Shown: positions 24,219 to 33,406 of the stretch, piece by piece
Position numbering within the stretch: the first letter of the stretch is position 1
Layout of the letters: each line of letters begins with the position of its first letter
Assembly: GCA_030446015.1 (NCBI GenBank)
Contig: JASUSO010000007.1
Span: 1-47,679, forward strand
Source of the DNA: Methanobacteriota archaeon
GTDB lineage: Archaea; Halobacteriota; Methanomicrobia; Methanomicrobiales; Methanoculleaceae
Reading direction: 5' to 3'
DNA length: 47,679 nt
Position numbers and translations under genes: made by a program
The notes under the pieces: generated by a model
The model's input: the letters and a program-made list of their open reading frames with translations, nothing else
Told to the model about the DNA's origin: nothing
The model's database searches: none

Positions 24219-25148
24219 TCACCGCAGTTCCTCGATCCTCCACCCGAGATAATCCCTTATCACCGTGAACGCGAGCCCCGGCGGGATCGCCCCCTGCTCG
24301 GTGACGATCAGGTCGATATACTCCGCTGGCGTTACGTCGAAGGCCGGGTTCCTGACCCGGACGAAGGGGAGCTTCTCCGCCACCTCACGGGGCAGCACCT
24401 CGGCCGGGTCCCGCTCCTCGATCTCGATCAGTTCCCCGAGGATCGTCCGTGGCGCGAACTTGTAGGTCTCGGCCGCCACGATGACGTTCGTCCGGGCTTC
24501 GTGTGCGGAATGCGCGATCTGGGCGGTCCCGATCTTGTTCACCACCGCGCCGTTCACCGCGATCGCGTCGGCGCCGACGAAGACCAGGTCGACATCGTTG
24601 ATGAAGTAGCGGACCGCCGAGTCGACGATGTAGTTCGTCCGGATACCGGCATCATTCAGGGTCTTGATCGTGATGAGCCCCTGGCCGCGGGGCCGGACCT
24701 CCGTCGCGTAGACCTCGATCTCCTTCCCCTGCCGGTGGGCCTCCAGGATGCACGAGAGCGCCGCCTCGGAGTTGCAGTGGGTCATGAGAACGTCGCCGTC
24801 GGAGATGTGGCGTGCCCCGATCTCGGCTATCCGCTCGATTGCGTGCTCCGAGTGCTCGATGAACTCCGCCGCCCGGGCGAGGAGTGCATCCCGTGCGGCC
24901 TCAACCGAGTCGAACGAGTCGAGCACCCTCATCACGGAGCGCACAGCGTTCGGGAGCGAAACGGCGGTCGGCCGGGTTCCGGTGAGGATATCGGCCGCCT
25001 TCTGCATCTCCAGTTTGAAGGTCTCGGGGTCGGATACATCGAGATTTCGGGCATAATCGGCCAATGCATCCACCGCAGCCCGGGCGATCCTGCCGGCGCC
25101 CCGGATCTCCATATTCTTTATGCTTGCTGCCGTCTCACTCAGTAACAT
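24219..25148 (-). CDS. Ribose-1,5-bisphosphate isomerase (309 aa)
   Basis: Converts ribose 1,5-bisphosphate to ribulose 1,5-bisphosphate, the middle step of the archaeal AMP pathway between AMP phosphorylase and form III RuBisCO. It belongs to the eIF2B-alpha/MtnA fold. The catalytic pair established in the Thermococcus enzyme corresponds to Cys125 in MTHCNSEAAL and Asp194 in VGADAIAVNG. The N-terminal IRGAGRIARAAVDAL helix binds substrate phosphate. Other relatives (eIF2B subunits, methylthioribose-phosphate isomerase) fit less well because of the RGAG motif and length. It is divergent from the methanogenesis-marker operon, with 54 bp between starts. RuBisCO and AMP phosphorylase are not in the window. 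Confidence 0.92.
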   Translation of the reverse strand: MLLSETAASIKNMEIRGAGRIARAAVDALADYARNLDVSDPETFKLEMQKAADILTGTRPTAVSLPNAVRSVMRVLDSFDSVEAARDALLARAAEFIEHSEHAIERIAEIGARHISDGDVLMTHCNSEAALSCILEAHRQGKEIEVYATEVRPRGQGLITIKTLNDAGIRTNYIVDSAVRYFINDVDLVFVGADAIAVNGAVVNKIGTAQIAHSAHEARTNVIVAAETYKFAPRTILGELIEIEERDPAEVLPREVAEKLPFVRVRNPAFDVTPAEYIDLIVTEQGAIPPGLAFTVIRDYLGWRIEELR

Positions 25149-25202
25149 AGTTCCTCATTGAAGAGAGGGCAGGAGACTACATAGACTTATTGACGTGAGA
25201 AC

Positions 25203-26075
25203 ATGTCGGTAGCCGTTGTTTTTGATAGTGCGGGCACACTTCTGCGGACCTACCGCGTCGCACGTGACGTCCTCCACGACGAGATGCTGACCGAGGTCGA
25301 GACTACGACCATCACCTTCGGTTCGGACGCCCGGGTGCTCGTCGTCCTCCACCTCCACTCCCGGGACGTCATGGAGGCGCCGGAAGACCAGTGCCTCTCC
25401 GAGTTCTTCCTGGAGCAGTCGGTCGGGTTCGGGGTGGCCTGCTCCCGCCGGGTCATCCCCGCCGAGGAGGTCGGGAACATCCTCTACAACGACGAACATG
25501 CCCGCATCGGCGATCTGCAGGCATGCATCCGGCAGGTCTGGAACTGCTGCAAGAAGGAGTCGATCGTCACCATGAACAGCGGCGTGATCTTAAACATGGA
25601 CATCCCCGGCATCGAGTTCACGGTGACGACGGGGGGCAGGCCGTTTGAGGGTGCGAAAGAGGCCATCAGCGAACTGCACCGGATGGGCGTCCCTGCATAC
25701 ATCGCATCCGGCGACCGCGTCGCAAAGCTCGAACGGATGGGCGACTATCTCGGGATCCCCCGGGAACGGGTCTACGGTGTCGCAACCCCCTCGATGAAGG
25801 CCCGGATCGTGGAGGACCTCAAAGAGCAGTATGATAAGGTTGTTATGGTTGGAGATGCCATCAACGACTTGAACGCCTTTCGGAAGGCAGACCTCGCGGT
25901 GCTCACCGAACAGCAGTCCGACCAAAAACCGGCCATCCTTTACTCGAGCGTGGATCGGGTGATCCGCAACGTCCGCGAGGTGCCCGGTATCGTGGCGGAA
26001 CTCCTCACGGATACCGCGCCGCCCGGGAAAAAGTGCACCAATATAAACTCTAATATGATACCAGAAGAAGATTAG
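25203..26075 (+). CDS. HAD-superfamily protein heading the MCR-activation operon (290 aa)
   Basis: The ends match the phosphorylation domain of P-type ATPases without any membrane part. Motif I is FDSAGTL (Asp8; the usual DKTGT has Lys where Ser stands), motif II is ASGDRVAKLERM, motif III Lys is in SMKARIVEDL and motif IV is VGDAINDLNAF. Between motifs I and II lies a ~130-residue cap with CQACIRQVWNCCKK-like Cys residues. It is probably a phosphatase or phosphotransferase of unknown substrate. It lies 17 nt upstream of atwA and in line with six marker genes. This makes a role in methyl-coenzyme M reductase maturation plausible, by association only. Confidence 0.85.
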   Translation: MSVAVVFDSAGTLLRTYRVARDVLHDEMLTEVETTTITFGSDARVLVVLHLHSRDVMEAPEDQCLSEFFLEQSVGFGVACSRRVIPAEEVGNILYNDEHARIGDLQACIRQVWNCCKKESIVTMNSGVILNMDIPGIEFTVTTGGRPFEGAKEAISELHRMGVPAYIASGDRVAKLERMGDYLGIPRERVYGVATPSMKARIVEDLKEQYDKVVMVGDAINDLNAFRKADLAVLTEQQSDQKPAILYSSVDRVIRNVREVPGIVAELLTDTAPPGKKCTNINSNMIPEED

Positions 26076-26092
26076 TTTAAGAGGACCTCAGG

Positions 26093-27706
26093 ATGACCCC
26101 ACTTATTACGGTGAAGAACCTCTGCATGGAGTTCAACGGGACTGCCGTGCTCAAAGACATCAACTTCGAGGTGGCGGAGGGAGAGACCGTCGGCATCATT
26201 GGAAGAAGCGGCGCCGGCAAGACCGTTCTCATGCATCTTATGCGGGGTGTCGACCAGCCCCCGACGCGGGGTGCCGTCATCTATCACGTCGCCGTCTGCG
26301 GTGGATGCGATCACGTCGATGTTCCGAGCGCGGCGGGGAAGCCGTGTCCTGTCTGCGGGGGCACGCTCGAACCGGCGGATATCGATTTCTGGGCCGACGA
26401 GAACGCAATGATGAAACGGCGGATCATGCGGAGAACCGCCATCATGTTCCAGCGGACGTTCGCGCTCTACGGCGACGACCGGGTGATCGAGAACGTCCTG
26501 CGGGCGCTCGACGACGTCGGCTACCCGAGCGAGAAGGCCGTCAGCAGGGCAGCCGACCTGATCGACCAGGTCAGGCTCTCCCACCGAATGATGCATATCG
26601 CCCGCGACCTCTCCGGCGGCGAGAAGCAGCGGGTGGTGCTCGCCCGACAGCTCGCGAAGAACCCGTTCCTCCTCTTTGCGGACGAACCGACCGGGACGCT
26701 CGACCCGGAGACCGCAACGCTCGTCCACCGGATGCTCATCGAGAGCGCCCAGGCGAACGACATGGGCATGGTCGTCACCTCCCACTTCTCAAACGTCATC
26801 AAGGATGTTGCCGACCGGGCAATCCTCCTTGAGGACGGCGAGATCAAGGAGATCGGCCTCCCGGCGGATGTCATCGGCCGGTTCATGGAGAACTACAGCG
26901 ACGCCGCAGAGCGCCAGACCGCGGAGGTCGGCGAGAAGATCCTGGTCGCCCGAGACGTGGTCAAGCGCTTCCTCTCGGTCGACCGGGGTGTCGTCCGGGC
27001 GGTCAACAGCGTCTCGTTCGATGTCGGCGAGAAGGAGATCTTCGGGATCATCGGCAAGAGCGGGGCGGGCAAGACGACCCTCTCCCGAATCATATCCGGG
27101 ATCCTCGAGCCCACCAGCGGCGAGATGAACATCCGGATCGGCGACGACTGGATCGATATGACGAAACCCGGCATCGAGAATCGCGGCCGTGCGAAGGGAT
27201 ACATCGGGCTCCTCCACCAGGAGTACGACCTCTACCCGCACAGGACGGTGCTCGACAACCTCACCGACGCCATCGGCCTTGAGTTCCCGAAGGAGCTTGC
27301 GATGAGGAAGGCGATCATCACCCTTGGAATGGCCGGGTTCACCCCCGAGAAGAGCAAGGAGATCCTGAACCGCTACCCGGGCGAGCTCTCCGAAGGCGAG
27401 AAGCACCGGGTGGCCCTCGCCCAGGTGCTGATCCGTGAGCCGCTGCTGGTCGTTCTCGACGAGCCGACCGGCACCATGGACCCGATCACGAAGATCGACG
27501 TGAAACACTCGATCCTCCACGCCCGCGAGGAGATGGACGAGACATTTATTGTCGTCTCGCACGATATGGAGTTCGTGCGAGATATCTGCGATCGCGTCGC
27601 CCTCATGCGGGGCGGAAAGATCATCAAACTGGGGCCGACGGAAGAGGTGCTCGCCCATCTCACCGAGGACGAACGAACGGTGATGGGGGGCGGCGGAGCC
27701 GCCTGA
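26093..27706 (+). CDS. atwA: Methyl-coenzyme M reductase activation ATPase, component A2 (537 aa)
   Basis: AtwA is the ATP-hydrolysing component A2 needed to reduce the Ni(II) of F430 in methyl-coenzyme M reductase to the active Ni(I) state. It has two soluble ABC modules. The first has Walker A GRSGAGKTVL (37-46), signature LSGGEKQR and Walker B LLFADEP. The second has GKSGAGKTTL, an LSEGEKHR signature and VVLDEPTGTMD. The first module carries an insertion with two Cys pairs, CGGC (69-72) and CPVC (85-88), a likely zinc ribbon that is a family hallmark. There are no membrane segments. Full length and with all catalytic residues. It sits between the HAD gene and mmp3, with gaps of 17 and 10 nt. 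Confidence 0.95.
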   Translation: MTPLITVKNLCMEFNGTAVLKDINFEVAEGETVGIIGRSGAGKTVLMHLMRGVDQPPTRGAVIYHVAVCGGCDHVDVPSAAGKPCPVCGGTLEPADIDFWADENAMMKRRIMRRTAIMFQRTFALYGDDRVIENVLRALDDVGYPSEKAVSRAADLIDQVRLSHRMMHIARDLSGGEKQRVVLARQLAKNPFLLFADEPTGTLDPETATLVHRMLIESAQANDMGMVVTSHFSNVIKDVADRAILLEDGEIKEIGLPADVIGRFMENYSDAAERQTAEVGEKILVARDVVKRFLSVDRGVVRAVNSVSFDVGEKEIFGIIGKSGAGKTTLSRIISGILEPTSGEMNIRIGDDWIDMTKPGIENRGRAKGYIGLLHQEYDLYPHRTVLDNLTDAIGLEFPKELAMRKAIITLGMAGFTPEKSKEILNRYPGELSEGEKHRVALAQVLIREPLLVVLDEPTGTMDPITKIDVKHSILHAREEMDETFIVVSHDMEFVRDICDRVALMRGGKIIKLGPTEEVLAHLTEDERTVMGGGGAA

Positions 27707-27716
27707 GGTGCACGTA

Positions 27717-29243
27717 ATGGAGATCCACCTGGACGGTAAAGCGATCTCGGTTCCGGAGGGGTCCCGGCTCGGCGACATCCTCCCCGAGCGGGACGAACAA
27801 CTCAGCGTCGCCGTCATCCGCCCGGCGCTCGTCGAGGATGAAGCCGAGTCGCAGGAGGTCAGGTTCGCCACTCCGGCGGGAGACCTGGTCGTCGAGGTGG
27901 CGAAGACCGCGGCGGTCTCCCGTCTCCTCCAGCCGGATCTTGCAGAACGGCTCCGCCTGCACTGGCAGGACCGCTACGCCGCCGCTTTTGGGCCGTTTGA
28001 GTCCGACGTCCGCCCGACACGCCGCCCGGGCCGGTACGAGCGCGGCGACGTCATCCTCGGGTGCGGTGGCTACGATCCCTCCCAGTCCTACCTGATCTTT
28101 GCACGCATGAGGCATACCGCCGACTACGGCGCCCCGGAGGATGGTGGCGTCATCGGCAAGATCGTCACCGGCCGCGGGCTGATCGACCGGCTTGCCGACG
28201 GTGACCGGATCACCGGGGTCGAGCGTGTCTTCCGGCGCGTCGACCGCGCAAACGTCGTCGTCACCCGTGACGCCGGCTTCCCGCTCGAAGACGGGATGCA
28301 GATCGTCTCCTACGTGGAGGCGGAGGTGCAGGGGTTCGGGGAAGACGGGATCGATACCGGCACCGCCCGGAGCGTTGAGCATTTCCTTCTCTCCGTCCAG
28401 GACGGCAGATTCAGGGTAGGCCGCTCGAGCAGCACCTACGTTGCCGACACGCACCTGGTTCCGACCCGGGTTCCGGCGGAGTTCTCCGGCCCGAGGCTTG
28501 AAGGCACCGTCACCGTCAGGACCGCCGGGAAGTCCTCAGGAGGCGTCTACATCTATACCCAGGGCGTCTCGGCAAGCCCGGCGCACACCGTCGTCGGGAG
28601 AGTCGTCCACGGCATCGAACTCGTCAGGTTTGCCGGAGAGGGCGATACCTTCGCCATCCGTGCGGATCCGGAACGGTTCGATCTCGTCGGCCTCTCGCTT
28701 GCCGAGGCGGAGGCGGTCGCCGCCCGGCGCGGCGTCTCCCTCACCGCCGACGCGACCGGGGACGATCGCATCGTCGTCGCCCAGACCCCGGCAACGACGC
28801 TCGAGGTGCTGGCCAGCGGCGAGGCCCGGCTTGAGACGGTGCCTGCCGACCACGTCGTCAGCATCACCCTCGACGAGGCGGCCGCGCCCCGGTCGGTCAC
28901 GATCTTCCGCGAGGTGACCGGGCTCAAGCACCGCAGCGTCGGGAAGATGCCGCTCGTCTTCGTCTTCGAGGACGTCTTCCTCTTCAAGCCGAAGATTGGC
29001 AAAGGCGTCGGGATCATCCCGGAGAACACCCCGACCGGAGAGGTGCCGGCCTACACCCTCGCGATGACGAACGACTCCCGGCGCGGCGCGGGCATGGTCG
29101 GCATCCGGACCACGCCGAACGCCGAGTTCGGCCCGACCTCCGAACCCCTCACCGGCACGAACGTCATCGGGAAGGTGCTCGATGCGGGGAACCTTGCCGG
29201 GATGCGCGAGGGAGAGACGGTATACGTGAAGGAGGTGAGGTGA
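27717..29243 (+). CDS. Methanogenesis marker protein 3 (508 aa)
   Basis: Mmp3 is found in methanogens and belongs to the set linked to methyl-coenzyme M reductase activation. The start ATG 27717 has GAGGTG 7 nt upstream, so the GTG at 27708 is less likely. The N-terminus (MEIHLDGKAISVPEGSRLGDILPE) resembles a small ubiquitin/ThiS-like fold. A peptidyl-prolyl isomerase (cyclophilin)-like region may follow in the second half (KMPLVFVFEDVFLFKPKIGKGVGIIPENTPTGEVPAYTLAMTND). No cofactor-binding Cys cluster is obvious. Its stop overlaps the next ATG by one base. Confidence 0.93.
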   Translation: MEIHLDGKAISVPEGSRLGDILPERDEQLSVAVIRPALVEDEAESQEVRFATPAGDLVVEVAKTAAVSRLLQPDLAERLRLHWQDRYAAAFGPFESDVRPTRRPGRYERGDVILGCGGYDPSQSYLIFARMRHTADYGAPEDGGVIGKIVTGRGLIDRLADGDRITGVERVFRRVDRANVVVTRDAGFPLEDGMQIVSYVEAEVQGFGEDGIDTGTARSVEHFLLSVQDGRFRVGRSSSTYVADTHLVPTRVPAEFSGPRLEGTVTVRTAGKSSGGVYIYTQGVSASPAHTVVGRVVHGIELVRFAGEGDTFAIRADPERFDLVGLSLAEAEAVAARRGVSLTADATGDDRIVVAQTPATTLEVLASGEARLETVPADHVVSITLDEAAAPRSVTIFREVTGLKHRSVGKMPLVFVFEDVFLFKPKIGKGVGIIPENTPTGEVPAYTLAMTNDSRRGAGMVGIRTTPNAEFGPTSEPLTGTNVIGKVLDAGNLAGMREGETVYVKEVR

Positions 29244-29704
29244 TGGCTGAATACACCCCGAAATACGTGGGCACGGTGACCAAGTACGTCTTCGTCGAGT
29301 CCCCGACCATGACTCCCGGCGAGCTCGCGCTCAGGGCCTACGAGGCCTCCGAGGGCGTCCTCATCAAGGAGACGTGCTTTGGGCTGCAGGTGACGGGCGA
29401 ACCGGAGGCCGTCGACCGCCTCATCGAGGAGATCCGCTCGTTCGACCCGACCCACATCTTCGTCAAGGACCGGGGGTTTCCGCCCGGGGATCCGCGGCGC
29501 TGCCGGGCGAACCTCGGCGGAGCGAGGCCGGGCTACCTCGGTCACGAACGGGAGTTCCGCATTCTGCGCTACATCACCCGCGGGCTTGAGGAGCTCGGCC
29601 GGGGTGAGGTACGTGAGGAGGAACCAGCATCGCCCGCACGCCGGAAGCGATCGTTACTTGATATCAAGCGACTACAAGAACTGATAGATACAGAGGAGCC
29701 CTGA
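29243..29704 (+). CDS. Methanogenesis marker protein 6 (153 aa)
   Basis: Recognised by its place in the cluster and by VTKYVFVESPTMTPGELALRAYEASEGVLIKETCFGLQVTGEPEAV. The C-terminal part includes DRGFPPGDPRRCRANLGGARPGYLGHE, with two conserved-looking Cys residues. The tail is charged. Start ATG 29243 has a strong GGAGGTGAGG ribosome site. The function is unknown beyond co-occurrence with methanogenesis. The gene lies between mmp3 and mmp5 in one operon. Confidence 0.92.
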   Translation: MAEYTPKYVGTVTKYVFVESPTMTPGELALRAYEASEGVLIKETCFGLQVTGEPEAVDRLIEEIRSFDPTHIFVKDRGFPPGDPRRCRANLGGARPGYLGHEREFRILRYITRGLEELGRGEVREEEPASPARRKRSLLDIKRLQELIDTEEP

Positions 29705-29709
29705 ATAGA

Positions 29710-30177
29710 ATGGCAAAGGTGTTTATCTACCCTGCAACGAGCCTCATCCTCTCCGACCTGGTTGCCCGGTTCGGTCATAAACCGCTCGGTGCAGCCCTTG
29801 GAATCCGGGAGAGGATACAGACCGCCGGGGTAGACTCCCCGCCCCTGCAGATCACTCCCGAAGACCCAAAGCGCGGCCTGAAGTATGCGGCCGTCGAGGT
29901 TCCGTCCGGTGTCCGGGGACGGATGGCGATCTACGGCCCCCTCATCGAGGAGGCCGATGCCGCGATCATCGTCACCGAGGCCGACCTTGCGTTCGGGTGC
30001 ATGGGCTGCGCCCGCACCGACGAGCTGATCCTCTTCTCCCTGCGCCAGAGCGGGATCCCGATCCTGGAACTGGAGTACCCAAGAGACGAGGAAGAGGGCA
30101 TCCGGTTCGTCGCCGCCGTCAAGAAGTTCCTCGACGGTCTCCCGAAGGAGGAGTCGAACAAGGAGGGTGAAGCATGA
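29710..30177 (+). CDS. Methanogenesis marker protein 5 (155 aa)
   Basis: A single alpha/beta domain: [36 protein letters not shown] at the N-terminus, then [36 protein letters not shown] with a CMGC pair that could bind a metal cluster or form a disulfide. The end is charged. It is the family known as methanogenesis marker 5. Its stop overlaps the start of mmp15 (ATGA), five bases after mmp6. Confidence 0.92.
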   Translation: MAKVFIYPATSLILSDLVARFGHKPLGAALGIRERIQTAGVDSPPLQITPEDPKRGLKYAAVEVPSGVRGRMAIYGPLIEEADAAIIVTEADLAFGCMGCARTDELILFSLRQSGIPILELEYPRDEEEGIRFVAAVKKFLDGLPKEESNKEGEA

Positions 30178-31415
30178 GCGACCGGAAGGTGCGGATCGCC
30201 CAGCTCTCCTGCGGGGCGGAGTACAGCGGCGTCCAGAAGGAGATCTACGAGGCCGCCGAGTCGGTGGGCGCGGAGGTCTTCTTCCCCGATATCGCTCTGG
30301 CCGATGTGGAGCGTGCGGTCAAGAAGTTCGGGCTGGATGTCAAGAGCGCCGACTTGAAACTGATGATCGCCCGGGCGCTTGCCCTGGTGGAAGGGAAGGT
30401 GGAGGCGGACGGGGTCTTCATCGGCACCTGTTTCAGGTGCGCAGAGGCGGCGATCGTCAGAAACGAGCTGCGGCGCTACATCCCCGAGCACTCGAAGCTC
30501 TCGGTGGTGAGTTACTCCTTCACCGAGCGGACGACCGCGGGGACCCTCCTCACCAGGATGGAGGCCCTGACCACCATCGCCCGCCGGAGAGCGCTCCTTG
30601 CCCGTGAGGAGCAGACCGGGATCACGATGGGCATCGACTCGGGTTCGAGCACGACGAAGGCCGTCGTGATGAAGGACAACGTGATCGTCGGCACCGGGTG
30701 GCACCCGACGACCGAGGTGATCAAGAGCGCCGAGAGCGCCGTCGCGGACGCGCTCGCGATGGCGGGCCTTGCCCGCGAGGATATCCAGGCCATCGGCACC
30801 ACCGGATACGGGCGGTTCCTGATCGGAAAGCACTTCGGGGCCCAGCTCATCCAGGAGGAACTGACGGTGAACTCGAAGGGCGCCGTCTACCTCGCCGGCC
30901 ACCAGCGGGGCTCCGCGACCGTCATCGATATCGGTGGGATGGACAACAAGGCGATCAGCGTCATCGACGGCATCCCCGGGACCTTCACGATGGGCGGGAT
31001 CTGTGCCGGGGCGAGCGGCCGGTTCCTGGAGATGACCGCAAAACGGCTCGGCGTGGATATCACCGAGCTCGGCCCCCTCGCGATGAAAGGGATTGGAAAG
31101 AACGTCCCGATGAACAGTTACTGCATCGTCTTCGGGACGCAGAGCCTGGTGAACGCGCTCGCCGCCGGCTCCTCGCCGGAGGACGTCGCGGCCGCGGCCT
31201 GCCACAGCGTTGCCGAACAGGTCTTCGAGCAGCAGCTGCAGGAGGTCGACATCAAGGAGCCGGTGATCATGGTGGGCGGGACATCCCTGATCGAGGGGCT
31301 GGTCTATGCGATGGGCCAGCTCCTGCAGACGGAGATCGTTGTCCCGCACCACTCGCAGTACATCGGCGCGGTCGGGTCCGCCCTGCTCGCGTCGGGCTTC
31401 ATCAAGGGAGAATAG
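30174..31415 (+). CDS. Methanogenesis marker protein 15, BadF/HgdC-type ATPase (413 aa)
   Basis: This belongs to the ASKHA ATPases that drive low-potential electron transfer (activators of 2-hydroxyacyl-CoA dehydratase and benzoyl-CoA reductase). After a ~145-residue N-terminal domain with [10 protein letters not shown] comes the ATPase: phosphate loop [14 protein letters not shown], second loop [15 protein letters not shown] and adenosine motif [13 protein letters not shown]. The two Cys residues that hold the shared [4Fe-4S] cluster in relatives are kept, in [13 protein letters not shown] and [10 protein letters not shown]. It could therefore be an ATP-driven electron donor for reducing F430 nickel, which would suit the AtwA neighbourhood; this role is an inference. 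Confidence 0.93.
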   Translation: MSDRKVRIAQLSCGAEYSGVQKEIYEAAESVGAEVFFPDIALADVERAVKKFGLDVKSADLKLMIARALALVEGKVEADGVFIGTCFRCAEAAIVRNELRRYIPEHSKLSVVSYSFTERTTAGTLLTRMEALTTIARRRALLAREEQTGITMGIDSGSSTTKAVVMKDNVIVGTGWHPTTEVIKSAESAVADALAMAGLAREDIQAIGTTGYGRFLIGKHFGAQLIQEELTVNSKGAVYLAGHQRGSATVIDIGGMDNKAISVIDGIPGTFTMGGICAGASGRFLEMTAKRLGVDITELGPLAMKGIGKNVPMNSYCIVFGTQSLVNALAAGSSPEDVAAAACHSVAEQVFEQQLQEVDIKEPVIMVGGTSLIEGLVYAMGQLLQTEIVVPHHSQYIGAVGSALLASGFIKGE

Positions 31416-32000
31416 ATGCCCCCGTTGAACTACTTCGTGGTCGAGTCGCCGGACGAGGTCGGGAGGGACGCCTACGAGCGGGTCGCAGGCGACGTTCTCC
31501 AGGACCTCGATCTCATCAAGGTGATCGACCGGCTGCACATCTACGTCGACCCGAAGGTGCCGATCTTCATCGCCGCCGGGCTCCTGCGGCATATGCCGCG
31601 TGAGATCCGCGTCGCCGACTTTGCCAACGTCAACCGCGGCGAGAAGGAGATCGTCCTCGATATCGGCGATGAGACCTATCTTGCGCCGCTCCTCCAGAAA
31701 CTCTGGGTTATCTACGGCAAGGAGAACGTCGACCAGCCCGACAGGTTCACCGTCGTCCTCCCGGCAGGGGTTGCCGGCGAGGAAGACCTCGACCGGCTGG
31801 TGGTGGCCGATCCGAGCGAGACCCTCTACAAGGACGTCATCTACGCGCTCCAGTACATCGCACCGGAGGGGTTCAAGGTCCGCCGCCAGTACATCCGGGA
31901 CGGGAAGTTTTACTACGTGGCGAGCGAGGATACTCTGCCGCCTGACATCGTGGAGACGGCGGTCGTGCCGCTCTTTGAGAAGATGGGGGTGACGCTATGA
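31416..32000 (+). CDS. Methanogenesis marker protein 17 (194 aa)
   Basis: The sequence starts one base after the mmp15 stop. It has a mixed alpha/beta pattern (FVVESPDEVGRDAYERVAGDVLQDLDL, IYVDPKVPIFIAAGLL, YKDVIYALQYIAPEGFKVRRQ) with no Cys cluster or membrane segment. As I recall, Mmp17 is among the proteins reported in the biochemically purified A3a activation fraction of methyl-coenzyme M reductase, with Mmp3, Mmp7 and McrC. Its stop overlaps the start of mmp7 by 4 nt. Confidence 0.93.
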   Translation: MPPLNYFVVESPDEVGRDAYERVAGDVLQDLDLIKVIDRLHIYVDPKVPIFIAAGLLRHMPREIRVADFANVNRGEKEIVLDIGDETYLAPLLQKLWVIYGKENVDQPDRFTVVLPAGVAGEEDLDRLVVADPSETLYKDVIYALQYIAPEGFKVRRQYIRDGKFYYVASEDTLPPDIVETAVVPLFEKMGVTL

Positions 32001-32938
32001 CGACACTGGTGCCGGTGACCTACAAGGGAGGCGTCTACCGGCACGACGAGATCATGGACCTGATCGACGACCTCGGGGGCTACGTCGTCCAGAAGCACGT
32101 CATGGCCCAGGATGTCGTGCTCCAGTCGTTCGTGCCGCGCGACGACCTCGAGATGATACGCCGGATCGCAAAACCGCTCGCCGGCGAGGTGATCGAGGCC
32201 CCCCTCGTCGGGACGGAGATCGCCGTCGTGAGCCCGAGCCTTGAGATCCATCACCTCCCCCACATCTCCTGCGATGTCGCCGAGTACCTCCGGCGGTCGG
32301 GCGCGAAGACCAACATGGTCGGGCTTGCGCGGGGCTTTGGAAAACGGATTGCGAATTTAAACGACGAGGAGCGGGACGTCATCAACGAGCACGATCTCGC
32401 CGTCTACGTCCTCGGCAACTTTGAGGAGTGCATCCGGCAGAAGTTCCCGGCGATCCGGCGGGAGATCCGCGTGCCGATCGTGGTGACCGGCGCGCCCGAC
32501 CGCGAGACCCTGATGCGGGCGATCGACCCGCCCGTCGAGGGGTACGTGGGCGGGATCGGCAGGATCATGCACCGGTTCAAACGCCCCGAGGAACTCGCGA
32601 AACTCGATGAACTGGTGGACGAGGTCTCCCGCGTCCTGGATGCGCGGCGGGATGCTCTCGCAAAAGACCCACTCTCCGTCTTCCCGCCCCGCCTGATGGC
32701 GATCATCGAGGAGCAGATCCACGAGGTCACCATGCTGACGCACCCGACGCCGGTGACCGCCCAGATGGAGGGCCTCCGGGTGAAACTCCCCTACGACTCG
32801 TATGCCGACGACGTGCGGTCGCTTCCGGTCACCGAAGGGGTGACGGTCGGCGATATCGCCGACGTCACGCCGTCGCGAATGCGCAACTACATATTGATTC
32901 GGATTAAACCTTTCTCGGAAACGAGAATACTGGTGTAG
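31997..32938 (+). CDS. Methanogenesis marker protein 7 (313 aa)
   Basis: Identified by the N-terminal VPVTYKGGVYRHDEIMDLIDDLGGYVVQK, the middle HLPHISCDVAEYLRRSGAKTNMVGLARGFGKRI, and VPIVVTGAP followed by GGIGRIMHRFKRPEEL. Conserved-looking Cys residues are in HISCDVAEY and FEECIRQKF. It is linked to methyl-coenzyme M reductase activation in the literature. Coupled to mmp17 upstream; the AhpD-like gene starts 5 nt after its stop, so the operon continues. Confidence 0.93.
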   Translation: MTTLVPVTYKGGVYRHDEIMDLIDDLGGYVVQKHVMAQDVVLQSFVPRDDLEMIRRIAKPLAGEVIEAPLVGTEIAVVSPSLEIHHLPHISCDVAEYLRRSGAKTNMVGLARGFGKRIANLNDEERDVINEHDLAVYVLGNFEECIRQKFPAIRREIRVPIVVTGAPDRETLMRAIDPPVEGYVGGIGRIMHRFKRPEELAKLDELVDEVSRVLDARRDALAKDPLSVFPPRLMAIIEEQIHEVTMLTHPTPVTAQMEGLRVKLPYDSYADDVRSLPVTEGVTVGDIADVTPSRMRNYILIRIKPFSETRILV

Positions 32939-32943
32939 ATGCG

Positions 32944-33390
32944 ATGGATTTCGAGAAGGTACTCACGAAGGTTATGGAGCGGGGGTCGGACGCCTTCGCG
33001 AAGGATCTCCTCCGGGAGATCGAGAACGAGTACGGCAGGGTCCCCCTGATCTTTGAACGGATGGCGGAACGTCCCGAGATCCTCATCTCACACCTTCTCT
33101 ACAAGGGCGCCGTCGTCGAGACCAGCCAGCTCGAACCGAAGACGATCGAGCTCATCAGCCTCGCGGTGGGCGCCGCGCTCAAGTGCAGCCACTGTGTGGA
33201 GTACCACCTGCAGGCTGCGATGGCGAAAGGCGCAACCCGGGCCGAGATCCTCGAGGTGATCCTGATCGCGGGAATGCTCGCGAACTCCGCGGTCCTCGCG
33301 GATGCCTACCGGGTGGTGAACGGCTCGGCCCCCTGCCCCTCCTGCGACATCAACGGGACCGGCCTCAAGAAGACCTGTTCGGAAAAATAA
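32944..33390 (+). CDS. AhpD-like (carboxymuconolactone decarboxylase family) CxxC protein (148 aa)
   Basis: An all-helical CMD-fold protein with the redox motif CSHCVEYH (Cys81, Cys84, His88) in the conserved AVGAALKCSHCVEYHLQAAMAKGATRAEILEVILIAGML region. That is the pattern of AhpD-type disulfide reductases rather than of the decarboxylase. The C-terminal tail has a second pair, CPSCD, plus a final Cys, so a zinc or relay site is possible. It is 5 nt downstream of mmp7, placing a thiol-redox protein inside the MCR-activation operon. Confidence 0.9.
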   Translation: MDFEKVLTKVMERGSDAFAKDLLREIENEYGRVPLIFERMAERPEILISHLLYKGAVVETSQLEPKTIELISLAVGAALKCSHCVEYHLQAAMAKGATRAEILEVILIAGMLANSAVLADAYRVVNGSAPCPSCDINGTGLKKTCSEK

Positions 33391-33406
33391 CCTCTTTTGG
33401 CTGAAT

